Assembly: GCF_018409545.1 (NCBI RefSeq)
Contig: NZ_AP024563.1
Location: 1 to 64,000, forward strand
DNA length: 64,000 bases
From: Allochromatium tepidum
Lineage (GTDB): Bacteria; Pseudomonadota; Gammaproteobacteria; Chromatiales; Chromatiaceae
Reading direction: 5' to 3'
Part shown: one piece after another, positions 50,062 to 60,158 of the stretch
How the letters are laid out: every line of letters starts with the position of its first letter
Numbering within the stretch: position 1 is the first letter of the stretch
The notes under the pieces: model-generated
Told to the model about the DNA's origin: nothing
Databases searched by the model: none
Seen by the model: the letters and a program-made list of their open reading frames with translations, nothing else
Translations under genes and position numbers: made by a program

Positions 50062-51357
50062 TCAGCGCTTGGAGATCGGCAGATAGTCGCGCTGGTTCGG
50101 CCCACGGTAGATCTGGCGCGGCCGGCCGATGCGGTTGTTGGGGTCGTCCATCATCTCCAGCCAGTGTGAGACCCAGCCGACGGTGCGCGCGACGGCAAAC
50201 ATGACGGTGAACATGTTGCGTGGGATGCCGAGCGCCTGATAGATGATGCCGGAGTAGAAGTCGACGTTCGGATAGAGCTTGCGTTCGACGAAATACTCGT
50301 CGTTGAGCGCGATCTCTTCGAGCTTCATCGCCAGCTCGAACAGCGGATTGTTGGTGTCGGCCAGCTCGTCGAGCACCTGATAGCAGACCTCGCGGATGAT
50401 CTTGGCGCGTGGGTCGTAGTTCTTGTAGACCCGATGGCCGAAGCCCATCAGCCGGAAGGGGTCGTCCTTGTCCTTGGCCTTCTCGATGTATTTCGGGACG
50501 TTCTTGACGTCGCCGATCTCCAGCAGCATGTCGAGCACGGCCTCGTTGGCCCCACCATGCGCCGGACCCCAGAGCGAGGCGATGCCGGCGGCGATGCAGG
50601 CGAAGGGATTGGCCCCCGAACTTCCGGCCAGACGCACGGTCGAGGTGCTGGCGTTCTGCTCATGATCGGCGTGGAGGATGAACAGCAGGTTCATCGCCTT
50701 CTCGGCGATCAGGGTCGGCTTGTAGTCCTCGCAGGGCGTGGCGAACATCATGCGCAGGAAGTTGGCGCAATAGCGCAGATCGTTGCGCGGATAGATGATC
50801 GGCTCGCCGACGCTGTGCTTGTAGGCTGCCGCCGCGATGGTGGGGATCTTGGCGATCAGACGATGGGCGGCGATCTCGCGATGACGCGGGTCGTTGACGC
50901 TGAGCGAGTCGTGATAGAAGGCCGAGAGCGAGCCGACGACGCCCATGAGCATGGCCATAGGATGGGCGTCGTAGTGGAACCCGTTGAGGAAGTTCTTCAG
51001 GTTCTCATTGAGCATGGTGTGACGCATGATCAACCGCTCGAAACCGACCAGTTCCTTCTCGCCCGGCAGATCGCCGTAGAGCAGCAGATAGGCGACCTCC
51101 AGGAAGCTCGCCTTGGTGGCCAGTTGCTCGATTGGATAGCCGCGATAGAGCAGGATCCCCTGTTCGCCGTCGATATAGGTGATGTGGCTGTTGCAGCTGG
51201 CCGTCGACATGAAGCCCGGATCATAGGTGAAGAATCCGGCCTCTTTGTACAGCGAGGAGATGTCGACGGCGGGCGGCCCCATCGTACCCTGTCGCAGGGG
51301 GAAGTCACGGCGCTCACCGGTGACGTTGTTGATGACGGTGATGGTTTCGTTCGTCAT
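50062..51357 (-). CDS. gltA: Citrate synthase
   Basis: Type II citrate synthase of 431 residues that condenses oxaloacetate and acetyl-CoA. Active-site regions are [46 protein letters not shown] and the C-terminal arginine region [12 protein letters not shown] lies ahead of the ATG at 51357; a further 12 codons are open upstream but unlikely to be used. The malic enzyme gene lies about 105 bases upstream on the same strand. Confidence 0.97.
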   Translation of the reverse strand: MTNETITVINNVTGERRDFPLRQGTMGPPAVDISSLYKEAGFFTYDPGFMSTASCNSHITYIDGEQGILLYRGYPIEQLATKASFLEVAYLLLYGDLPGEKELVGFERLIMRHTMLNENLKNFLNGFHYDAHPMAMLMGVVGSLSAFYHDSLSVNDPRHREIAAHRLIAKIPTIAAAAYKHSVGEPIIYPRNDLRYCANFLRMMFATPCEDYKPTLIAEKAMNLLFILHADHEQNASTSTVRLAGSSGANPFACIAAGIASLWGPAHGGANEAVLDMLLEIGDVKNVPKYIEKAKDKDDPFRLMGFGHRVYKNYDPRAKIIREVCYQVLDELADTNNPLFELAMKLEEIALNDEYFVERKLYPNVDFYSGIIYQALGIPRNMFTVMFAVARTVGWVSHWLEMMDDPNNRIGRPRQIYRGPNQRDYLPISKR

Positions 51358-51462
51358 GGGCTCGCTCCTGGACGAGTCGTTCGACGCCGACATGCGTCGG
51401 GCGCCGAACCCTACCGGTTAGTGGTCCATAGATCCGAATCGACGCCTGCGGGCGGGTCGATT

Positions 51463-52722
51463 TCAGTGGTCGGTCGGAAGTCGGGCCACGCCGCCGTCGA
51501 TGGCCGCGCGCGCGACGGCGGCGGGCACGCGCTCGCGCAGACGCGGGTCGAACGGCTTGGGAATGATGTAGTCCGGCCCGAAGCTCAGTTCCTTCAGCCC
51601 GTAGGCTTCCAACACCTCGGCCGGGACGGGTTCGCGGGCGAGGGCGCGCAGCGCCTCGACGGCGGCGATCTGCATGGCCTCGTTGATGCGCGAGGCCCGC
51701 ACGTCGAGCGCGCCGCGGAAGATGAAGGGGAAGCCGAGCACGTTGTTGATCTGGTTCGGATAGTCCGAACGCCCGGTGGCCATCACCAGATCGTCGCGTA
51801 CCGCCAGCGCCACGGCCGGGCGGATCTCGGGCACCGGATTGGAGAGGGCGAAGACGATCGGACGCGGCGCCATGGCGGCGACCATCTCGGGCGCGACCAG
51901 ATCCGGCCCGGAGACGCCGATGAAGACGTCCGCGCCCTCCATGGCCTCGGCCAGGGTGCGTTTCTCGGTCTCGACCGCCACGCCGAACTTGTAGGGATTC
52001 AGATCCTGACGACCGAGATGGATGATGCCCTGACGGTCGACGCAGAAGATGTTGTCGCGGTGCGCACCGAGCGCCAGCAGTAGACGCACGCCGGCGATCC
52101 CGGCCGCGCCGGCGCCCAGCACCACGATGCGGGCCTCGGCGAGCGTCTTGCCTTGCAGCTCCAGGGCATTGAGCAGACCGGCGGCGATGATGATGGCGGT
52201 GCCGTGCTGATCGTCGTGGAAGACCGGGATGTCGAGCTGTTCGATGAGCGCCTGCTCGATCTCGAAGCAGTGCGGGGCGGCGATGTCTTCCAGGTTGATG
52301 CCGCCGAAGGTCGGAGCGATACGCGCCACCGTCTCGATGAAGGCCTGCGGACTCTCGGCGTCGACCTCGATGTCGAAGCAATCGATGTCGGCGAAGCGTT
52401 TGAAGAGCACCGCCTTGCCTTCCATGACGGGTTTGCCGGCCAGTCCGCCGACATTGCCCAGACCGAGCACGGCGGTGCCGTCAGTGATGACCGCGACCAG
52501 ATTGCCCTTGTTGGTATAGCTGTAGGCGAGATCCGGGTCGGCGTGGATCCGGCGCACGGGCTCGGCCACGCCCGGCGTATAAGCCAGCGAGAGATCGTGC
52601 TGGGTCACCGCCGGCTTGGTGACCTCGGTGCCGATCTTGCCCGGTCGCGGCAGGGCGTGGAAGTCGAGCGCCTGACGATTGAGGTCGGCGTCCGGATGGG
52701 CCTTGTTCTGCGAATCGGTCAC
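51463..52722 (-). CDS. Malic enzyme (malate dehydrogenase, oxaloacetate-decarboxylating)
   Basis: Single-domain malic enzyme of 419 residues that makes pyruvate, CO2 and NAD(P)H from malate. It shows [15 protein letters not shown], the metal/substrate block [14 protein letters not shown] with [10 protein letters not shown], and a Rossmann motif [13 protein letters not shown]. The C-terminal phosphotransacetylase-like domain found in E. coli MaeB is absent. The start is GTG at 52722 with GGAG six bases upstream. An upstream ATG at 52860 lacks family similarity. Confidence 0.94.
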   Translation of the reverse strand: MTDSQNKAHPDADLNRQALDFHALPRPGKIGTEVTKPAVTQHDLSLAYTPGVAEPVRRIHADPDLAYSYTNKGNLVAVITDGTAVLGLGNVGGLAGKPVMEGKAVLFKRFADIDCFDIEVDAESPQAFIETVARIAPTFGGINLEDIAAPHCFEIEQALIEQLDIPVFHDDQHGTAIIIAAGLLNALELQGKTLAEARIVVLGAGAAGIAGVRLLLALGAHRDNIFCVDRQGIIHLGRQDLNPYKFGVAVETEKRTLAEAMEGADVFIGVSGPDLVAPEMVAAMAPRPIVFALSNPVPEIRPAVALAVRDDLVMATGRSDYPNQINNVLGFPFIFRGALDVRASRINEAMQIAAVEALRALAREPVPAEVLEAYGLKELSFGPDYIIPKPFDPRLRERVPAAVARAAIDGGVARLPTDH

Positions 52723-53084
52723 GATGGTCTCCGCATGAGATGAGGAAGGCGCCCAGGGTCGACGAGCTTCCGAGTCAATGAGGCTGGGGTGACATGGCGG
52801 AACACGCGCGCGGGCGGACGAACAGGGCGCCATGATCGTCGCGCACGGGCGGCGAGTCAAATGGATGACGCCGAATCGATAGAGTGGGGCAATATCGAAT
52901 CACCCGAGAAGCGGGTGATCCCGATGATGGATGAACGCGAACGCGCGCTTCACACAGCGACTCGCGCGCAGACGAACAGACGCCGAACCAGGGGGCTGGT
53001 GCGGCGCCTATCGGCGAAGGGCGATCTCGGACTGCGCCGGACGGTCGATGCGCGGGAAGACCCTGCCGGCAGATCCCGTGGATC
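52723..53084. other. Gap between malic enzyme and rpmE
   Basis: About 360 bases with no supported gene; the short open frames have poor starts and no recognisable content. A perfect eight-base inverted repeat ATCACCCG/CGGGTGAT lies at 52899-52919, and a smaller AGATCC/GGATCT at 53071-53085 straddles the rpmE stop. Either could help end the rpmE transcript, though no T-run follows. Confidence 0.5.
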
Positions 53085-53285
53085 TCAGCGGGAATACTTG
53101 CGACGGAACTTGTCGACGCGACCGGCGGTGTCGAGCACCTTCTGCTTGCCGGTATAGAAGGGATGGCAGGCGGAGCAGACTTCCACGTGCATCTCCTTGC
53201 CCTTGGTGGAGCGCGTCGTGAATTCGTTGCCGCAGCTGCAGACCACCTTCACGTCATGGTATTCGGGGTGGATTCCTTCTTTCAT
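53085..53285 (-). CDS. rpmE: Ribosomal protein bL31 (zinc-binding form)
   Basis: Large-subunit ribosomal protein of 66 residues. The cysteine pattern CSCGNEF and CSACHPFY marks the zinc-containing type rather than the zinc-free paralogue. The ATG at 53285 starts [12 protein letters not shown]; a longer frame to 53303 is unnecessary. Confidence 0.97.
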   Translation of the reverse strand: MKEGIHPEYHDVKVVCSCGNEFTTRSTKGKEMHVEVCSACHPFYTGKQKVLDTAGRVDKFRRKYSR

Positions 53286-53386
53286 GATGACCCTTTGGCC
53301 CACATGGGCGTAAAAATTCTTGTAAAACGCGGCAATTTACCAGTTCGAATCCAGGCACGCAATCACTGCAAGCGATGCGCGATCGG

Positions 53387-54571
53387 TCAGGAGACGAACC
53401 GCGCGACCAGATCGTCGAGAAAATCACGCCCGAGTGGGGTAGGGGTGAGATGATCACGGCTGAGATCGAGCAACCCATCGCGCACGGCGGCCTGTACTTC
53501 AGGCGCGATCCGTGACCAGGGCAGTCCGGTGGTCGCGGTGAAGAGCGCCGTCTCGAACCCATCGGTGAGCCGAAAGGCGTTCAGGGCGAATTCGAGCACC
53601 AGGTCCGATTCGCTCAGGAAGCGCCGCGTTCCGAGCGGTCGGCGGGGATCGGCGTCCAGATAGCGATCCGGACGGGCCGGTTTCTCGGTGCGCCGGACGC
53701 GCCAAGGCGCGGAGTCGTCTTCCGGTGTGCGGCGCTCGGTCAGCTTGCCGTGCGCTCCGGCACCGATGCCCAGATAGTCGCCGAAACGCCAGTAATTGAG
53801 ATTGTGCCGGCACCGGCGTCCGGGACGCGCATAGGCCGAGGTCTCATAGCGTCCATAACCGGCGGCCTCCAGACACTCGGCGCCCTCGACGCTCATATCG
53901 GCGACGAGATCGGCGTCCGGCAGTTCGGGCGGACAGGCGCCGAACGCGGTGCCGGGTTCGACGGTGAGCTGATAGTAGGAGACGTGCTCGGGTTCCAGCG
54001 CGATCAGTGCCTCCAGGTCTGCGCGCGCCGTCTCCAGCGTCTGACCGGGCAGACCGAACATCAGATCCAGATTGAGGTTGTCGAACCCCTGAGCGCGCGC
54101 GATGCGCACCGCTTCGCGGGCCTCGTCGGGCGTGTGGATGCGTCCGAGTCGTTCCAGATGCCCTGCCGATAGGCTCTGCACGCCGATCGAGAGCCGATCG
54201 ACACCCGCCTCGCGATAGGCGGCGAAATGCGCGGCATCGACCGTGCCCGGATTGGCCTCCAGGGTGATCTCGGCGTTGGGGATCAGTTCGACGCGCGCGC
54301 GGATGCCGTCGAGCAGACGACGGATCGCCGCGCCTGGGAACAGGCTCGGCGTGCCGCCGCCGATGAAGATCGAACCGATCGGACGACGTGCCGCCGGCTC
54401 GCGAAGCTCCAGGTCGAGATCCAGCAACAGCCGTTCGACATAGGCATCGAACGGCGGCGCCTCACGGCCGTCCGGATGCGAGTTGAAGTCGCAATAGGGA
54501 CACTTGCGCACGCACCAGGGCAGATGGACGTAGAGCGCCGGCGGTCGCTGTAAAGGCGCGAACGAATCCAC
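53387..54571 (-). CDS. hemW: Radical SAM heme chaperone HemW
   Basis: Coproporphyrinogen-III-oxidase-like radical SAM protein of 394 residues, now regarded as a heme chaperone. The iron-sulfur motif CVRKCPYC is followed by Asp-Phe-Asn as in HemW, with GGGTPSLF and SIGVQSLSAGHLERLGR further on. The start appears to be GTG at 54571. It may have an oxygen-independent heme role, but the family includes many non-oxidases. Confidence 0.93.
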   Translation of the reverse strand: MDSFAPLQRPPALYVHLPWCVRKCPYCDFNSHPDGREAPPFDAYVERLLLDLDLELREPAARRPIGSIFIGGGTPSLFPGAAIRRLLDGIRARVELIPNAEITLEANPGTVDAAHFAAYREAGVDRLSIGVQSLSAGHLERLGRIHTPDEAREAVRIARAQGFDNLNLDLMFGLPGQTLETARADLEALIALEPEHVSYYQLTVEPGTAFGACPPELPDADLVADMSVEGAECLEAAGYGRYETSAYARPGRRCRHNLNYWRFGDYLGIGAGAHGKLTERRTPEDDSAPWRVRRTEKPARPDRYLDADPRRPLGTRRFLSESDLVLEFALNAFRLTDGFETALFTATTGLPWSRIAPEVQAAVRDGLLDLSRDHLTPTPLGRDFLDDLVARFVS

Positions 54572-54596
54572 GGGCTATGGCGCTCGTCTGGTCCGC

Positions 54597-55811
54597 TCAG
54601 CGCCCCTTGTTGAGGCTTTCCTGAAGCAGGGCACCGAAGCTGCCCATGGTCTTCTCAGCCGGCTTGGCCGCCGGCGGCTTAGTGACGGCGACGACCACGG
54701 CGGCCGTTGGATCGACCTCGCGGCTCTCGTCGAGCGAGAGACTGATACGCCGCCGCTCCAGATCCACGCCAAGCACGGTCGCCGTCACCTCATCGCCTTC
54801 CTTGAGCACCTCGCTCGGATGCTGGACGCGCCGACCGGCGCCCAGTTCGCTGATATGGACCAGGCCATCGACACCGGGCGCCAGCTCGATGAAGGCGCCG
54901 AACGGCTGCAAGCGCGCGACACGGCCCTGAATGCGCGTGCCGGCCGGGAACTGCTCGATGGCGTCGAGCCAGGGATCGCGGCTCAGGGCGCGGATGGAGA
55001 GCGCGATCTTCTCGCGCTTCTTGCCGTCGGTCGCCGGCTCGATGCGCAGCACACTGACCTCGACCTGCCGGCCGGGCTGCAACACCTCCTTGGGGTGCTT
55101 GACGTGGCCGAAGGCGAGCTGGCTGATGTGGATCATGCCCTCCAGTCCGCCGAGATCGACGAAGGCGCCATAGTCCTTGAGCGAGGTCACGGTGCCGGTG
55201 AGGACCGCGCCTTCCTTGAGCTGGGCGCGCAGTTCCTCGGCCTTGATGCGCTGTTCTTCTTCCAGTAGCGCGCGGCGCGAGACCACCAGATTGGGCCGAC
55301 GTCCGCCCTCGAACTTGGTGATCCGGAAGTCGAGCTTCCGGCCGACGAATTCGGACAGATCCTCGATGAAGCGGATATCGATCTGCGAGGCCGGGCAGAA
55401 GGCACGGATACCGGCGACCCGGACCTCGCACCCGCCCTTGACCGCGCCCGTCACCTGACCCTGGACCGGCAGGCCCTGACGATAGGCGCGTTCGAGTTCG
55501 TCGAGACCATGGTATTTGTGCCCATGCTGGCTGCCGAGCAGCAGCATCCCGCTCTCTTCGTCCTTGCCGGTGACATGGGTCTCGACGGTGTCGCCGACGG
55601 CGTACTTGAGTTGGCCCTCGGCGTCGCGGATCGCGGCCAGATCGAGCCGACCCTCGGACTTGGCGCCCAGGTCGACGAAGGCGAACTCCTCGCCGATCGC
55701 GATCAGGGTGCCGCTGACCTTGTCGCCCACGGTCGGCTCACCTTTCTGGGCCTGTGGATGGGTCTGGTCGAACTCGTTGAGCAGATCTTCGAAGCTTGCG
55801 GACTCGGACAT
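54597..55811 (-). CDS. S1 RNA-binding domain protein (four S1 repeats)
   Basis: RNA-binding protein of 404 residues with four S1/OB repeats beginning near residues 28, 112, 197 and 285 (GTVTSLKDYGAFVDLGGLEG is the clearest). The C-terminal tail is Ala/Lys/Pro-rich. It is shorter than ribosomal protein S1 of E. coli (557 residues, six repeats), so it is an S1-like protein rather than RpsA itself. The adjoining gene hemW is unrelated. Confidence 0.85.
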   Translation of the reverse strand: MSESASFEDLLNEFDQTHPQAQKGEPTVGDKVSGTLIAIGEEFAFVDLGAKSEGRLDLAAIRDAEGQLKYAVGDTVETHVTGKDEESGMLLLGSQHGHKYHGLDELERAYRQGLPVQGQVTGAVKGGCEVRVAGIRAFCPASQIDIRFIEDLSEFVGRKLDFRITKFEGGRRPNLVVSRRALLEEEQRIKAEELRAQLKEGAVLTGTVTSLKDYGAFVDLGGLEGMIHISQLAFGHVKHPKEVLQPGRQVEVSVLRIEPATDGKKREKIALSIRALSRDPWLDAIEQFPAGTRIQGRVARLQPFGAFIELAPGVDGLVHISELGAGRRVQHPSEVLKEGDEVTATVLGVDLERRRISLSLDESREVDPTAAVVVAVTKPPAAKPAEKTMGSFGALLQESLNKGR

Positions 55812-55881
55812 GGTGGGACGAACGCCGTGGGATATGGATGAAACGGACTATTGTAGGGCGGATCGTGCTTGAGATCGCGGA

Positions 55882-56316
55882 TTATTCGGATGGCCAGTGC
55901 TCGTCGAGCGCCTCGGTGCTCGTCCAGGGACAATCGGATGGGAAGCGATCGAACGCAATACCGGTTTCCTTGGTCGCCAGGGTGCGCGCATCCAGCCAGG
56001 CATCGGACCACCAATCCGGATCGTCGAGACAGGATTTGAGGCTGGGCGTTTTGCGCAGACGGCGGGCTAGGGCGCGTCGCTGTTCGCGAATCGTACTTTC
56101 CCAACTCGCGCCGCGTTGCTCCGGCTGATAGCGCCACTTGAGCAAATGGCTCAGCAGTATGGCCATACGATTGGCCAACTCGCGTTGTTCGCTCTTGCCC
56201 ACGTCCTCGATCTCCTCGGCGATATGTGCGATGTCCAGCAGATCGAATCGTCCGGCGCGCAACAGTCCGGCCTGCTCGTTGGCCCAGGCAATGATGTCGG
56301 ATTCGTAGCTGTGCAT
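55882..56316 (-). CDS. DUF29 family protein
   Basis: Helical protein of 144 residues. The N-terminal pattern YESDIIAWANEQAGLLRAGR followed by DLLDIAHIAEEIEDVGKSEQRELANR is diagnostic of DUF29, a family abundant in cyanobacteria and purple bacteria with no known function. GGAG precedes the ATG at 56316. It lies between uvrD and the S1-like gene. Confidence 0.88.
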   Translation of the reverse strand: MHSYESDIIAWANEQAGLLRAGRFDLLDIAHIAEEIEDVGKSEQRELANRMAILLSHLLKWRYQPEQRGASWESTIREQRRALARRLRKTPSLKSCLDDPDWWSDAWLDARTLATKETGIAFDRFPSDCPWTSTEALDEHWPSE

Positions 56317-56356
56317 GTGGGCGATCTCCAAGGCTATCTCTGAAGCGTCCAAGCGT

Positions 56357-58540
56357 CTAAACGGCTTCCAGCCGTGCATAGGTCAGCACCAGCCATTTGG
56401 CCCCGACGCTGCCCTTGAAGTCGATCTGGATACGTGCCTGGGCGCCGCGTCCTTCGCTGTTGAGCACCACGCCCTCGCCGAACTTGGGATGACGCACGCG
56501 CTGGCCGAGCCGGTAGCCTGCGGGCGCCTGGGCGCCGGCCGAATGCTTGGCCGGACTACCGATAGCGGATTTCGGCGCAAACGCCGGCCGGGCGACACCG
56601 CCGCCGCGGACTTCCTCGATCAATTCGGGCGGGATCTCGCGCAGGAAGCGCGACGGCGCCGGATATTCCTCGCGTCCATAGAGCCGCCGACTCTCGGCCT
56701 GAGTGAGATAGAGCCGGCGCATGGCGCGCGTCATGCCGACGTAGCACAGCCGCCGCTCTTCCTCCAGCCGCGCCGGATCGTCAGCCGAGAGGCTGTGCGG
56801 AAACAGCCCTTCCTCCATTCCGGCCAGGAACACCAGCGGAAACTCCAGCCCCTTGGCGCTATGCAGCGTCATGAGCTGCACGCTGTCCTCGAACGGATCG
56901 GCTTCAGCCTCGCCGGCCTCCAGCGCGGCATGGGCCAGGAAGGCACCGAGCGGATCGCCTTCCTCGTCGGACAGATCCTGCTCGAACCGGCTGACGGTCT
57001 CGACGAGCTGCTCCAGGTTCTCGATCCGATCCTGCCCCTTGCCGTCCTTGCTGTTCTTAAAGTGCTCGATCAATCTGGTCACTTCGATCACGCGGTCAGC
57101 GATTTCGCTGAGCGCGCGACCCTCACTCGCTTCACGCTGACTATCGATCAGATCGAGAAAGCCGCGTAGCGCGTTGCTCGCGCGCGGGCTGAATGCCCCG
57201 CTCGTGCTGAGTTCGCGCGCCGCTCGCCACAACGAGACGCCGGCCGCACGTGCCTGCTCACGCACCAGATCGACCGTGCGCTCACCGATGCCGCGTGTAG
57301 GCAGGTTCACCACCCGCTCGAACGAGGCATCGTCGTCCGGATTGGCGATCAGACGCAGATAGGCGAGCGCGTCGCGGATCTCGGCACGCTCGAAGAAACG
57401 CAGCCCACCATAGACCCGATAGGGGATACCGGCCTGGATCAGCGCTTCCTCGAACAGCCGTGACTGGGCCGTGGTGCGGTAGAGGATGGCGCATTCATCG
57501 CGCCGATGCCCCTCGTCGATGAAGCGGCGAATGCGCTCGATGACGAAGCGCGCCTCGTCGACCTCGTTGAAGGCCGTATAGAGGCGGATCGGCTCACCGG
57601 CGTCGTCCTGGGTCCAGAGGTTCTTGCCCAGTCGCGTGGGGTTGTTGGCGATCAGCGCATTGGCGGCGGCCAGGATGGTGCCGGTGGAACGGTAGTTCTG
57701 TTCCAGCCGGATGGTTTGGGTCGTCGGGTAGTCCTTCTGGAACGACTGGATGTTCTCGACCTTGGCCCCGCGCCAGCCGTAGATGGACTGATCGTCGTCG
57801 CCGACGGCGAACAGATGATTGTCGCTGCCGGCGAGCAGACGCAGCCAGGCGTACTGGATGGCATTGGTGTCCTGGAACTCGTCGACCAGGATATGAGCGA
57901 AGCGTCGCTGATAATGACCGAGGATGTCCGCCCGCTCGCGCAGCAGCTCCAACGTGCACAGCAGCAGATCCGCGAAGTCGAGCGACCCACTGCGAATGCG
58001 CGCCGTTTCGTATTCGCGATAGACCGCGATCATCTTGTCCCGAACGAAGTCGCCGGTCTCGGACAGGTGATGCGGACGCAGTCCCTCGTCCTTCTGGCGA
58101 TTGATGAAGCCCTGGATCTGACGGGGCGGCCAGCGGGCCTCGTCGATCTGCATCTCCTTGAGCAGGCGCTTGATGAGCCGAAGCTGATCGTCCGAGTCGA
58201 GGATCTGGAACTGCTGGGGCAGACCCGCATCCTGCCAGTGCGCGCGCAGAAAGCGATGGGCGAGACCATGGAAGGTACCGACCCACATGCCGCCGACCGG
58301 AGTGCCGAGCATCTCGTCGAGTCGACCGCGCATCTCGCGTGCGGCCTTGTTGGTGAAGGTGACGGCCAGTATCGACCAGGGCTGGACCTGTTGGACCTGA
58401 AGCAGCCAGGCGATGCGGTGAACGAGCACGCGCGTCTTGCCCGATCCGGCACCGGCAAGGATCAGCAGATGGCCGGGATCGGCGGAAACGGCTTCGCGTT
58501 GCGCCGCGTTGAGTGAGTTGAGCAGGGGGGAAACGTCCAT
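56357..58540 (-). CDS. uvrD: DNA helicase II UvrD
   Basis: Superfamily 1 helicase of 727 residues acting in mismatch and excision repair. Motifs in order: Q-motif LNAAQREAV, Walker A LILAGAGSGKTRVL, motif II LVDEFQDTN, motif III VGDDDQSIYGWRGA, motif IV RLEQNYRS, and motif VI CYVGMTRA. The C-terminal Tudor-like end is GQRVRHPKFGEGVVLNSEG. It reads away from the AT-rich origin-like region. Confidence 0.97.
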   Translation of the reverse strand: MDVSPLLNSLNAAQREAVSADPGHLLILAGAGSGKTRVLVHRIAWLLQVQQVQPWSILAVTFTNKAAREMRGRLDEMLGTPVGGMWVGTFHGLAHRFLRAHWQDAGLPQQFQILDSDDQLRLIKRLLKEMQIDEARWPPRQIQGFINRQKDEGLRPHHLSETGDFVRDKMIAVYREYETARIRSGSLDFADLLLCTLELLRERADILGHYQRRFAHILVDEFQDTNAIQYAWLRLLAGSDNHLFAVGDDDQSIYGWRGAKVENIQSFQKDYPTTQTIRLEQNYRSTGTILAAANALIANNPTRLGKNLWTQDDAGEPIRLYTAFNEVDEARFVIERIRRFIDEGHRRDECAILYRTTAQSRLFEEALIQAGIPYRVYGGLRFFERAEIRDALAYLRLIANPDDDASFERVVNLPTRGIGERTVDLVREQARAAGVSLWRAARELSTSGAFSPRASNALRGFLDLIDSQREASEGRALSEIADRVIEVTRLIEHFKNSKDGKGQDRIENLEQLVETVSRFEQDLSDEEGDPLGAFLAHAALEAGEAEADPFEDSVQLMTLHSAKGLEFPLVFLAGMEEGLFPHSLSADDPARLEEERRLCYVGMTRAMRRLYLTQAESRRLYGREEYPAPSRFLREIPPELIEEVRGGGVARPAFAPKSAIGSPAKHSAGAQAPAGYRLGQRVRHPKFGEGVVLNSEGRGAQARIQIDFKGSVGAKWLVLTYARLEAV

Positions 58541-58554
58541 CGGGCGATTTTAAA

Positions 58555-58810
58555 CCGACGACCTCTTAATAACTATCTTATATAGATATAAAGATAGTAG
58601 TTATAAGGTCTGTGGATAAGTGGATAAGTCTGATTTTTCAATATTGATCAGTGTGTTGAGAGCAAAGACGGCTGTGGATAACCTGTGAGTGAAATGTGCA
58701 TAGAAAACACCCTGATTTTTTGCGCACACATTATCAACAAGTTATCCACAGGGTTTTCAACAGGTTATCCATTTTCAAGTCATTGATTTTCAAGATTAAA
58801 ATTTAGCCCA
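58555..58810. other. Probable chromosomal replication origin (oriC)
   Basis: An AT-rich stretch of about 250 bases in a G+C-rich genome. It contains three perfect DnaA boxes: TTATCCACA at 58742-58750 on the plus strand, and its complement TGTGGATAA at 58611-58619 and 58673-58681. Single-mismatch boxes lie at 58619-58627, 58695-58703 and 58731-58739, and a weaker one at 58765-58773. An unwinding-type element at 58565-58608 is almost pure A/T and holds an inverted repeat (ACTATCTT/AAGATAGT). TGATTTTT-like runs recur at 58631, 58713 and 58785. Gene direction changes from minus to plus across this gap. Caulobacter has its origin next to hemE, as here. Confidence 0.88.
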
Positions 58811-58922
58811 CAATCTACGCCTTCGACAGTTCTCGCGCAAGGGCGTACCCGAGAGCCCTCGCCGTAGTAGAATGCACGGCTCGACCCCTGGTTTTCACCC
58901 CATTCAAGATCGAGCCCGATTC

Positions 58923-59987
58923 ATGACCCAGCTGCAAAACGACACCTTCCTGCGCGCCCTGATGCGCGAACCCGTTGATTACACACCGGTTTGGATGATG
59001 CGCCAGGCCGGACGCTATCTGCCCGAGTACCGTGCCGCGCGCGCCAAGGCCGGCAGCTTCATGGATCTGTGCAAGAATCCGGAGCTGGCCTGCGAGGTCA
59101 CGCTCCAGCCGCTCGAGCGCTATCCGCTCGATGCCGCCATCCTGTTCTCCGACATCCTGACCGTGCCCGATGCCATGGGCCTGGGTCTGTACTTCGCCGA
59201 AGGCGAGGGTCCGAACTTCGAACGCCCGGTGCGCACAGCCGCCGACGTCGAGAAACTGCCGATCCCGGACCCGGAAGGCGAACTGAAGTACGTGATGGAC
59301 GCCGTCTCCACCATTCGCGGCGCGCTCAACGGCCGCGTGCCGCTGATCGGCTTCTCCGGCAGCCCCTGGACCCTGGCGACCTACATGGTCGAGGGCAGCG
59401 GCGGCAAGAATTTCTCCAAGATCAAGGCGATGATGTTCGACCAGCCGGCGCTGCTGCATCGCCTGCTGGAAAAGGTCGCCGACTCGGTGACCACCTACCT
59501 CAACGCCCAGGTCGCACGCGGCGCCCAGGCGACCATGATCTTCGACACCTGGGGCGGCTCGCTGGCGCCGGCCAACTATCGCGAGTTCTCGCTGGCCTAC
59601 ATGCAGCGCGTGGTCGAGGGTCTGACCCGCGAGGCCGAGGGCCGCAAGGTGCCGGTGATCCTGTTCACCAAGAACGGCGGTCAGTGGCTCGGCGACATGG
59701 CCAAGACCGGCTGTGACGCACTCGGCGTCGACTGGACCACGGATCTGGCCGATGCGCGCCGGATGGTCGAGGATCGGGTCGCGCTCCAGGGCAACATGGA
59801 CCCCTGCACCCTCTATGCCTCGCCCGAGCGCATCCGTGAAGAGGTCGCACGCGTCCTGGCCAGCTATGGTCACGGCTCGGGCCATGTCTTCAACCTGGGC
59901 CACGGCATCACCACGGACGTCGATCCCGAGCGCCCGGCGGCCATGATCGCCGCCGTGCACGAGCTCAGCCGCGCCTATCACGCCTGA
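58923..59987 (+). CDS. hemE: Uroporphyrinogen decarboxylase
   Basis: HemE converts uroporphyrinogen III to coproporphyrinogen III in heme and bacteriochlorophyll synthesis. The 354-residue product has [16 protein letters not shown], the catalytic-region [26 protein letters not shown], and [14 protein letters not shown] near the end. The ATG at 58923 gives [24 protein letters not shown] at 58868-58873 could be its -10. It lies directly beside the putative origin. Confidence 0.97.
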   Translation: MTQLQNDTFLRALMREPVDYTPVWMMRQAGRYLPEYRAARAKAGSFMDLCKNPELACEVTLQPLERYPLDAAILFSDILTVPDAMGLGLYFAEGEGPNFERPVRTAADVEKLPIPDPEGELKYVMDAVSTIRGALNGRVPLIGFSGSPWTLATYMVEGSGGKNFSKIKAMMFDQPALLHRLLEKVADSVTTYLNAQVARGAQATMIFDTWGGSLAPANYREFSLAYMQRVVEGLTREAEGRKVPVILFTKNGGQWLGDMAKTGCDALGVDWTTDLADARRMVEDRVALQGNMDPCTLYASPERIREEVARVLASYGHGSGHVFNLGHGITTDVDPERPAAMIAAVHELSRAYHA

Positions 59988-60016
59988 TCGCGTTCGGTTC
60001 GACCACGACAGCCCAA

Positions 60017-60116
60017 GGCCCGAGTGTCGACCGGCGGGGGGCGCCGTGAATCCGTCCCTGGAGGCTTGATGGCCGCATCCATGCGGCCAACACCCCCGCC
60101 GGTCGACACTCGGGCC
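60017..60116. repeat. Long inverted repeat with nested hairpin (REP/MITE-like)
   Basis: Perfect 24-base arms at 60017-60040 and 60093-60116 (beginning GGCCCGAGTGTCGACCGG and its complement) enclose a 52-base centre that carries a second perfect hairpin, GGCCGCAT-CC-ATGCGGCC (60071-60088). The centre (GTGAATCCGTCCCTGGAGGC) resembles intergenic palindromic repeats dispersed in other gammaproteobacterial genomes. It lies between hemE and the broken nitrilase gene. Confidence 0.75.
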
Positions 60117-60158
60117 GCCAACGCCCCGGTCAGCTCGAAAGCCCTGAAGCCCCAAAAC

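Noticed and set aside
52789-53157. Plus-strand open frame between malic enzyme and rpmE
   Set aside because: It overlaps rpmE antisense, lacks a good start and is Arg-rich, so it is treated as noise.
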